Assembly (NCBI RefSeq): GCF_900491935.1
Contig: NZ_UEXK01000004.1
Location: 1,801,061 to 1,865,060 of the forward strand
Length of the DNA stretch: 64,000 nt
DNA from: Klenkia terrae
Lineage (GTDB): Bacteria; Actinomycetota; Actinomycetes; Mycobacteriales; Geodermatophilaceae
Direction of reading: 5' to 3'
Position numbers and translations under genes: made by a program. Positions 59,035-64,000 of this stretch are shown here, in pieces; the stretch's first letter is position 1, and every line of letters begins with the position of its first letter. The notes below the pieces were generated by a model, which had not been told where the DNA came from, did not search any database, and was given only the letters and a program-made list of their open reading frames with translations.

Positions 59035-60069
59035 TCAGCCGGCGAGTGTCTCCTGCAGCTGCGGGACCAGCCCGTCCAGGGCGTACGGGATGCTCAGCAC
59101 GTCGTTGTAGGAGATGGCGCCGCCCTCGGTCGACGGGCTCAGGTAGAGCACCCGGCCGGCCTGCACGGCGGGGATCGCCGAGAACACCGGGTCGGCCTCG
59201 AGCTGGGCCTGCGTGTCCTCCAGGGAGAACAGCGCGGGGACGACGAGCAGGTCGGCGTCCAGCAGCTGGGCCTGCTCGGCCGAGACCGTCGTGAAGAAGC
59301 TGTCCGTCTCCAGCGCGGAGACGTCGTCGGTGAGCTCGAAGCCCAGGCTGCGCAGGAACTCGACCCGGGTGTCGCCGGCCACGTAGACGCCGTACCCGCC
59401 GGCGCCGGTGGTGTCGGGGACCACCACTGTCACGGTCTTCCCGGCGAAGTCGGGGTTGGCCTGCGCGGCGTCGGCCAGCTGGGTGTCGACGTCGTCGAGC
59501 AGCGCCTGCGCCTCGTCCTCCTTGCCCAGGGCCTGGCCGATGGCCAGCGTGGCGTCCTCGCGGTCGACCAGGAACGCCGTCGACCCCTCGGGCCGGGCCA
59601 GCACGGGCACCAGCGCGGAGAGCTGGTCGTACTCCTCCTGCTCGATGCCGCCGCCGATCGCGATGACCAGGTCGGGCTGCAGGGCGAGCACGTCCTCCAC
59701 CGACGGCGTCCCGCTGACCGGGAGCACCTCGATGTCCCCGGCGGTCGCGGCGGGCTCGTCCTGCGCCCACGGGCCCAGGCCCGGCACGGTGGCGTCGGGG
59801 AAGGCGGCGAACTCCTGGAAGGCGACCGGGGTGACGCCGAGGGCGAGCACGGTGTCGACGTCGGTGTAGCCGGTGACCACGACGCGCTCGGGCGCGGACT
59901 CGATGGTGGTCTCGCCGAACGCGTTGGGGATGGTGACCGGGAAGGCCCCCTCTGCGGCGGCCGACCCACCGGCACCCTCGGCGGTGTCGTCGGAGGACGA
60001 CCCGCCGCAGGCGGTCAGGACGAGGGCGGCGGCCGCGGTGACGGCGGCCAGGGCGGTGCGGCGGGACAT
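59035..60069 (-). CDS. Iron-siderophore ABC substrate-binding lipoprotein
   Basis: A 344-residue periplasm-facing lipoprotein that captures ferric siderophore for the FecCD/FecE transporter. It begins MSRRTALAAVTAAAALVLTACGGSSS with lipobox LTAC at about 18-21, cleaved before Cys21. FPVTIPNAFGETTIESAPERVVVTGY is the PF01497 opening (pieces NAFGETTIESAPERVVV), then LALGVTPVAFQEF and PDLVIAIGGGI. ATG at 60069. An iron box at 60096-60114 lies 27 bp upstream. It is transcribed away from the acyl-CoA dehydrogenase-like gene's end and is separate from the permease operon. Confidence 0.92.
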   Translation of the reverse strand: MSRRTALAAVTAAAALVLTACGGSSSDDTAEGAGGSAAAEGAFPVTIPNAFGETTIESAPERVVVTGYTDVDTVLALGVTPVAFQEFAAFPDATVPGLGPWAQDEPAATAGDIEVLPVSGTPSVEDVLALQPDLVIAIGGGIEQEEYDQLSALVPVLARPEGSTAFLVDREDATLAIGQALGKEDEAQALLDDVDTQLADAAQANPDFAGKTVTVVVPDTTGAGGYGVYVAGDTRVEFLRSLGFELTDDVSALETDSFFTTVSAEQAQLLDADLLVVPALFSLEDTQAQLEADPVFSAIPAVQAGRVLYLSPSTEGGAISYNDVLSIPYALDGLVPQLQETLAG

Positions 60070-60095
60070 GGTCTTCCTCAGCTGTCGACGATCGG

Positions 60096-60114
60096 TAAGG
60101 CAAGCCTCACCTGA
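60096..60114. promoter_or_regulatory. Iron box before the siderophore-binding lipoprotein
   Basis: On the complement, TCAGGTGAGGCTTGCCTTA matches 14 of 19 iron-box positions, 27 bp ahead of the lipoprotein start. It shares the GAGGCTT core with the box at 53009-53027, supporting joint IdeR control of binding protein and permease operon. Confidence 0.68.
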
Positions 60115-60167
60115 GGACGGCGGTGTGGCCAGCCCGTCGGCGCGGTCGAGACCGGATCGTGATGCGC

Positions 60168-61154
60168 TCAACCACCCAGCTCGGCCAGCAGCGCGGTCCG
60201 GATCGCCGGCCGGGAACCGAAGACCAGCAGGAAGTGGGCCTCCCGCGCCAACCGCTCGGCCGGGTGCCCCCGGGAGACCGACCGGCTGCCGACGGCGACC
60301 GCGAGCAGCCCGGTCGCCCGGTGCGCCAGCGCCGCCGCCGCGGCCCGGGCCCCCGGCAGCTCCGCCGGTCCCGCGGCGTCCAGCCGGGACCGGACGGCGG
60401 CCAGGTCGGCGTCCAGCCCGGGCAGCTCGGCCAGCCGAGCGCAGCGGGCGGCCACCCCCAGCGCCAGCGACCCGTTGGTCCGCAGGTTGCCCGGGTCCGC
60501 GGCCTGCCAGTCGGCCAGCGGGACCGAGCGGACCAGCCGGTCGGCGGGCACCCGGTGGTCGTGCAGCCGCAGCTCGACGGTGGAGCTGGCCTGCACCGCG
60601 ACCAGCTGCTGCGGGATCACCTCCAGGGTCGGGCCGGTCTCGGCGTCCACGAGCAGGAAGTGGCAGACGTCGTCCGGCGTGCGGGCGGCGACCAGGACGA
60701 CGTCCACGTGGTCCCAGCCGGTGACCCAGGGGACGCCGCCGTCCAGCACGAACGCGTCGCCGTCCCGCCGGGCGGTGATCGCCACCGGCTCGGGCCGGGT
60801 GGCCGCCAGCAGCGCGATGCCCGACCGGACCCGACCGGCGCAGAGGTCGGCCAGGTAGGCCTCCGCCAGCGGCGACCCGGCCACCATCGCCGGCACGGTC
60901 AGGTGCTGCAGGAAGATGAACGTCGAGGACAGGTCGCCACCGGCCAGCGCCTCGGTGACCGCGTGCACGGTGCGTGCGTCGGCGCCCAGCCCGCCGTGGG
61001 AGACCGGCCCGGTGAGGCCGTAGAGCCCGGCCGCGGCCAGGGAGTCCAGGACGGCGTCGGGCACCGCGCCGTCGCTGTCCACCGCGGTGGCGCCGGGGAA
61101 CAGCAGGTCGTCGGCGAGGGCGCGGGCACGGGCGACGATGTCGGACACCCGCAC
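60168..61154 (-). CDS. Acyl-CoA dehydrogenase-fold protein, probably not a classical dehydrogenase
   Basis: A 328-residue protein with the acyl-CoA dehydrogenase N-terminal helical and middle beta domains: LAAAGLYGLTGPVSHGGLGAD, STFIFLQHLTVPAMV, then VPWVTGWDHVDVVLVAARTP. The C-terminal four-helix part is short (SVSRGHPAERLAREAHFLLVFGSRPAIR) and lacks the catalytic Glu motif, so dehydrogenation is doubtful; some such proteins are FMN-dependent monooxygenases or dehalogenases. GTG at 61154 is used (another GTG at 61148). It lies 98 bp from the lipoprotein gene, on the same strand; a link to siderophore metabolism is possible but unproven. Confidence 0.7.
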   Translation of the reverse strand: MRVSDIVARARALADDLLFPGATAVDSDGAVPDAVLDSLAAAGLYGLTGPVSHGGLGADARTVHAVTEALAGGDLSSTFIFLQHLTVPAMVAGSPLAEAYLADLCAGRVRSGIALLAATRPEPVAITARRDGDAFVLDGGVPWVTGWDHVDVVLVAARTPDDVCHFLLVDAETGPTLEVIPQQLVAVQASSTVELRLHDHRVPADRLVRSVPLADWQAADPGNLRTNGSLALGVAARCARLAELPGLDADLAAVRSRLDAAGPAELPGARAAAAALAHRATGLLAVAVGSRSVSRGHPAERLAREAHFLLVFGSRPAIRTALLAELGG

Positions 61155-61192
61155 ATGCTGCCCCGCCCCGGGCAGCGGCACACTGGGGAGCG

Positions 61193-62098
61193 ATGGACGT
61201 CCTCGCGATCGCACCCCTGGCCAACCTGACCGACTGGGTCCGTGGCCGGGGTCTCGCGGTGGTGCTGATCGTCATCGGCTCGGTCCTGCTGGCCCGGCTG
61301 GTGACCTGGGTGGGCGGCAAGGTGACCGCCCGGATCGACGCCAGCGCCGGCGGCGGCGACGCCCTGGTGCGCTCGGAGGCCGCCAAGCACCGGCACTCGC
61401 TGACCCAGGTGCTGCAGTGGGTCGCCGTCGTCGTGATCTACACCGTCGCCACCGTCACCGTGCTGTCGACGCTGGGCCTGCCGGTGACCAGCCTGGTCGC
61501 GCCCGCCACCGTGCTGGGCGTGGGCCTCGGGTTCGGTGCGCAGCGCGTCGTGCAGGACGTCCTGGCCGGGTTCTTCCTGATCACCGAGCGGCAGTACGGC
61601 TTCGGCGACGTCGTCTCGATCGCGGTGGTCGGCGGCGGCGACCCGGCCGAGGGCACCGTCGAGGACGTCACGCTGCGGATCACCCGCATGCGGTCGGTGA
61701 ACGGCGAGGTCGTGATCATCCCGAACGGGCAGATCGTCAAGGTCGTGAACCTCTCCCGCGACTGGGCCCGGGCGGTCATCGACGTCCCGGTGCCGGCGTC
61801 CACCGACGTCACCCACGTGCAGGACGTGCTCCGCGAGGTCGGCGAGCAGGCCTTCGCCGACGAGCAGCTGGCCAAGCTGCTGCTGGACACCCCGAGCGTC
61901 ATGGGCGTCACCAGCCTGGGCCTGGACGAGGTCAACGTGCGGATCGTCGCCCGCACCCTGCCGGGCAAGCAGTTCGACGTCGGCCGCGACCTGCGCTCCC
62001 GGATCGCGCTGGCCTTCCGGCGCGAGGGGATCGTGGTGCAACCGCAGAGCCCCGAGGAACCCGTCACCGGCCACGACCCGCGGGAGGTGCCGTCGTGA
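61193..62098 (+). CDS. MscS-family mechanosensitive channel
   Basis: A 301-residue inner-membrane channel that opens under tension to relieve hypo-osmotic stress. Three membrane segments (about 20-110) are followed by the pore-helix region VTSLVAPATVLGVGLGFGAQRVVQDVLAGFFLI (pieces VLGVGLGFGAQRVVQD), and the beta domain with VEDVTLRITRMRSVNGEVVIIPNGQI (piece RMRSVNGEVVIIPNG). ATG at 61193. Its stop overlaps the start of a Thr/Pro-rich protein gene, so both may be one unit. The C-terminus PREVPS is short. Close to mycobacterial MscS proteins by appearance. Confidence 0.9.
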   Translation: MDVLAIAPLANLTDWVRGRGLAVVLIVIGSVLLARLVTWVGGKVTARIDASAGGGDALVRSEAAKHRHSLTQVLQWVAVVVIYTVATVTVLSTLGLPVTSLVAPATVLGVGLGFGAQRVVQDVLAGFFLITERQYGFGDVVSIAVVGGGDPAEGTVEDVTLRITRMRSVNGEVVIIPNGQIVKVVNLSRDWARAVIDVPVPASTDVTHVQDVLREVGEQAFADEQLAKLLLDTPSVMGVTSLGLDEVNVRIVARTLPGKQFDVGRDLRSRIALAFRREGIVVQPQSPEEPVTGHDPREVPS

Positions 62099-62592
62099 GC
62101 GAGCGCCAGCCCACCACCCCGGTCCCCACCGTGACCTCCGCTGCCACCGTCACCGCCGAGCCGGCCACCCGTCGCGCCCGGGTCTGGCCCCGCCGGGTGC
62201 CCGCCCGGATCGGCCGGGCCCGCACCTCCACCGTGGTGCTCGCGGTGCTCTTCGTGGCGCTGTTCTTCGCCTGGGACCCCTCGGCCATGTCCACCTCGCT
62301 GAGCGACCCGGCGCCGGCCAGCACCGAGCAGCCGGCCCCGACCACCGACGCCCCGGCGCCCACCACCACGACGACCGAGCCGACGCCCACGACGAGCGGG
62401 GGGACGACGTCCGCGCCGCCGAGCACCAGCTCCACCACGACCGCGCCGAGCACCACCACCGAGGACGACGAGTCACCGACCAGCACCCCGGCACCCACCA
62501 CCACCGCGCCGGCGCCCACGACGACCGCCCCGCAGACGACGACACCGCGCACCACCGACGACCCACCCACGTCGGCCGCCCCCACCAGCTGA
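62095..62592 (+). CDS. Membrane-anchored Thr/Pro-rich protein
   Basis: A 165-residue protein: a basic cytosolic N-terminus, one hydrophobic segment (STVVLAVLFVALFFAW, about 45-60), then an extracellular tail of about 105 residues made of Thr, Pro, Ser and Ala repeats (APTTTTTEPTPTTS, TTTAPAPTTTAPQTTTP). This is a low-complexity stalk or wall-spanning segment, possibly O-glycosylated, by analogy with actinobacterial cell-envelope proteins. GTG at 62095 overlaps the MscS stop, suggesting it accompanies the channel. Function unknown. Confidence 0.75.
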   Translation: MSERQPTTPVPTVTSAATVTAEPATRRARVWPRRVPARIGRARTSTVVLAVLFVALFFAWDPSAMSTSLSDPAPASTEQPAPTTDAPAPTTTTTEPTPTTSGGTTSAPPSTSSTTTAPSTTTEDDESPTSTPAPTTTAPAPTTTAPQTTTPRTTDDPPTSAAPTS

Positions 62593-62599
62593 CGCTCGG

Positions 62600-63232
62600 T
62601 CAGAAGGGCCCGCGCTGGACGGCACGGAGCAGGCCGGCCACCTGGCCCAGCAGCACCCGTCGCTGCGCCACCTCGGGGTCCAGCCGCCGCTCCAGCGCGA
62701 CCGGGTCGAACGTCGCCGGCCGGCGGACGAACGCGAAAGAGCGCCCGGCGCCGGACTCACCGTGGGTGGCCGGCGTCGCCGCGGGCACGGTCGGCAGCCA
62801 GGTGGCGCCCAGGCCGCCGGCGCGCGCGACCGCGTCCTCGACACCCCGGTCCCACCGCAGGCCGGCGAGGTCCGCCGCGCGGTGCAGCAGCGCGGCGACC
62901 ACCAGCACGTCCCGCCGGTCCACCCGGCCGACCTCGAGCATGGCCAGCGCGTAGGCCGCGGTGGTGAGGGTCGACCGGTGGCAATCGCGGGCGACCCGCG
63001 TCGCCGCGTCCTCCACCCACCCCAGGAGCACCCACGACCGGTCCCGGCTCAGGCCCTCTGCCTGGACAGCGGCTCGCCAGTCCCGGTCGGCGAGCGACTC
63101 CTCGACCTCCCGTTCCCATGGGCTGCCGATCGCCGGCACCCCGTTGCCGGGGTGTGCATCCAGCAGCCGGAGCACCGACAGCTGCCCGACCTCGTCGGGT
63201 GCCCGCCCCGGCCCCCGCCGCCACCAGCCCAT
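62600..63232 (-). CDS. Protein of unknown function
   Basis: A 210-residue protein, helical and rich in Arg, Ala, Leu and Trp; I do not recognise a domain. Segments RSWVLLGWVEDAATRVARDC and LTTAAYALAMLEVGRVDRRDVLVVAALLHRAADL (parts) suggest a helical bundle. ATG at 63232 is the natural start. It is convergent with the Thr/Pro-rich gene (7 bp apart) and separated from the DUF222/HNH gene by 144 bp. Confidence 0.6.
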   Translation of the reverse strand: MGWWRRGPGRAPDEVGQLSVLRLLDAHPGNGVPAIGSPWEREVEESLADRDWRAAVQAEGLSRDRSWVLLGWVEDAATRVARDCHRSTLTTAAYALAMLEVGRVDRRDVLVVAALLHRAADLAGLRWDRGVEDAVARAGGLGATWLPTVPAATPATHGESGAGRSFAFVRRPATFDPVALERRLDPEVAQRRVLLGQVAGLLRAVQRGPF

Positions 63233-63376
63233 GCGGTGATCAGAGCATCACCGGCCCAGGAGTCAAGACCGGGCCGATCAGGACGCCGCCGAGGCCGAGT
63301 TCACCGGGGCGCAGCCGCTGATGACTCGTCGGCGGGTCACCACCTGCGGCACCTGCTCGGCGGGTGAGCGGACGCG

Positions 63377-64000
63377 TCAGGGCCGCAGCGGGAACAGAGG
63401 GGGGTCGGGGGTGTGCAGGTCGGGGAGCAGGTCACCACGGGGGTCGGTGAGGGCGCCGGTGATGATCTCCCGGCCGTCGGGTCGGGAGGTGCGCCAACAC
63501 CGCTGGCCCGGGTCCCACAGGAGCGTGTAGCCGTGGTGGACCTGGGTGTGGTGGCGTTCGCAGAGCAGGGCGGTGTTGTCCAGGCTGGTGGCCCCGCCGT
63601 CGATCCAGTGGACGAGGTGGTGGGCGTCGCACCACCAGGAGGGGGCATGACAGCCGGTGAACACGCAGCCGCCGTCGCGGACCTCAGCGGCGCGGCGGAT
63701 GTGGGCGGGGACCAGGCGCACGGACCGGCCGACGTCGAGGGGGAGGCCGTCGGGGCCGAGCAGGATGCGGGCGATGTCGGCATCGCAGGCGGCGTGGCGG
63801 GCGACGGTGTTGCTGGCGGTGGCACCGGAGCCCAGGCGGGTGGCGGCGTGCTGGGTGGTGGGGTCGGCGAGGTCCTCGAGCTGGATCAACGTCGTCAGCT
63901 GGGGGCGGCTCTTGCGCAGCACGGGCAGGTTCCCGGCGGCCAGCTGCAGGTCGGCGAGCTGGACCAGCGCGTCGGCTGAACGCTGGTCGGGGGTGCGCAG
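63377..64000 (-). CDS. DUF222/HNH endonuclease-like protein (N-terminus beyond window)
   Basis: C-terminal 207 codons of a protein with an HNH motif: CVFTGCHAPSWWCDAHHLVHWIDGG then NTALLCERHHTQVHHGYTLLWDPG (pieces CDAHHLVHWIDGG and LLCERHHTQVH). This is the C-terminus of the actinobacterial DUF222 plus HNH protein group, which is often present in many copies per genome and is prone to movement. The reading frame is open to the window edge with no in-frame start chosen, so the DUF222 part lies outside. A nuclease role is inferred from the motif. Confidence 0.9.
   Translation of the reverse strand: MRTPDQRSADALVQLADLQLAAGNLPVLRKSRPQLTTLIQLEDLADPTTQHAATRLGSGATASNTVARHAACDADIARILLGPDGLPLDVGRSVRLVPAHIRRAAEVRDGGCVFTGCHAPSWWCDAHHLVHWIDGGATSLDNTALLCERHHTQVHHGYTLLWDPGQRCWRTSRPDGREIITGALTDPRGDLLPDLHTPDPPLFPLRP

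Noticed and set aside
56979-60069. BCCT transporter as part of the siderophore operon
   Set aside because: No iron box at its own start, different strand from the permease operon and an unrelated substrate class.
1-64000. CRISPR array, tRNA or rRNA genes
   Set aside because: No regularly spaced repeats and no cloverleaf or rRNA-like segments were seen.

Overview
The window is very GC-rich, densely packed DNA with many GTG starts, 1-8 bp start/stop overlaps and convergent gene ends that touch. The DUF222/HNH endonuclease at the right edge, the NDMA-type alcohol dehydrogenase, the SCO6745-family protein, the full-length pyruvate carboxylase and DtxR/IdeR-type iron boxes point to a high-GC actinobacterium. 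Geodermatophilaceae (Blastococcus, Modestobacter, Geodermatophilus) is my best guess, by inference only. I saw no rRNA, tRNA, CRISPR array or intact insertion sequence.

Layout, left third. 1-9641 is a polyamine/guanidino-compound locus: a partial aldehyde dehydrogenase, two ureohydrolases, a copper amine oxidase, a PuuR-like XRE-cupin regulator, a cyclase-family hydrolase, an NCS1 permease and a SnoaL-like protein. A PP2C phosphatase and a tiny degenerate GGDEF protein sit inside it. 9638-12931 carries a VIT-family metal transporter, a DUF2231 membrane protein, an Lrp regulator and a ThrE-like exporter. 12959-16680 is a tight four-gene CoA-thioester operon (MaoC hydratase, class III CoA transferase, acyl-CoA dehydrogenase, CitE-like lyase) divergent from an amidase. 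Next come an alpha/beta hydrolase/TetR pair, a pterin-dehydratase-like/VOC fusion protein, and an AT-richer two-gene Septu-type defence insert (20913-22806).

Middle third. 22862-28365 holds a FadR-type GntR regulator and a rightward catabolic run: WrbA-like flavoprotein, cysteine hydrolase, MmgE/PrpD, RutA-like flavin monooxygenase and an isocitrate-lyase/PEP-mutase-family lyase. A GTCTGAC/T motif recurs in front of this run, inside it, and in the MaoC/amidase divergent promoter. I read the two loci as one candidate regulon for breakdown of an N-containing ring or amide to a branched dicarboxylate. A c-di-GMP GGDEF-EAL protein, pyruvate carboxylase, an SDR, a Fic protein flanked by two related palindromes, DUF1772 and DUF2236 proteins, threonine ammonia-lyase, an AceE/transketolase-like enzyme, an SCO6745-family protein and a LysR/TDT-transporter pair follow.

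Right third. 45366-48692 pairs a zinc alcohol dehydrogenase with a mannitol-type PTS permease under a CRP-like site. It is followed by an SDR, a class III-like alcohol dehydrogenase, a DUF2277 protein, and an acyl-CoA dehydrogenase with its TetR regulator. 53009-60114 is an iron-siderophore uptake locus (two FecCD permeases, one ATPase, one lipoprotein) carrying three iron boxes; a BCCT transporter and a degenerate ABC-ATPase-like protein lie within it. MscS, a Thr/Pro-rich membrane protein, an unknown protein and a partial DUF222/HNH gene close the window. Several long perfect or nested inverted repeats lie between genes, mostly where transcription units converge.
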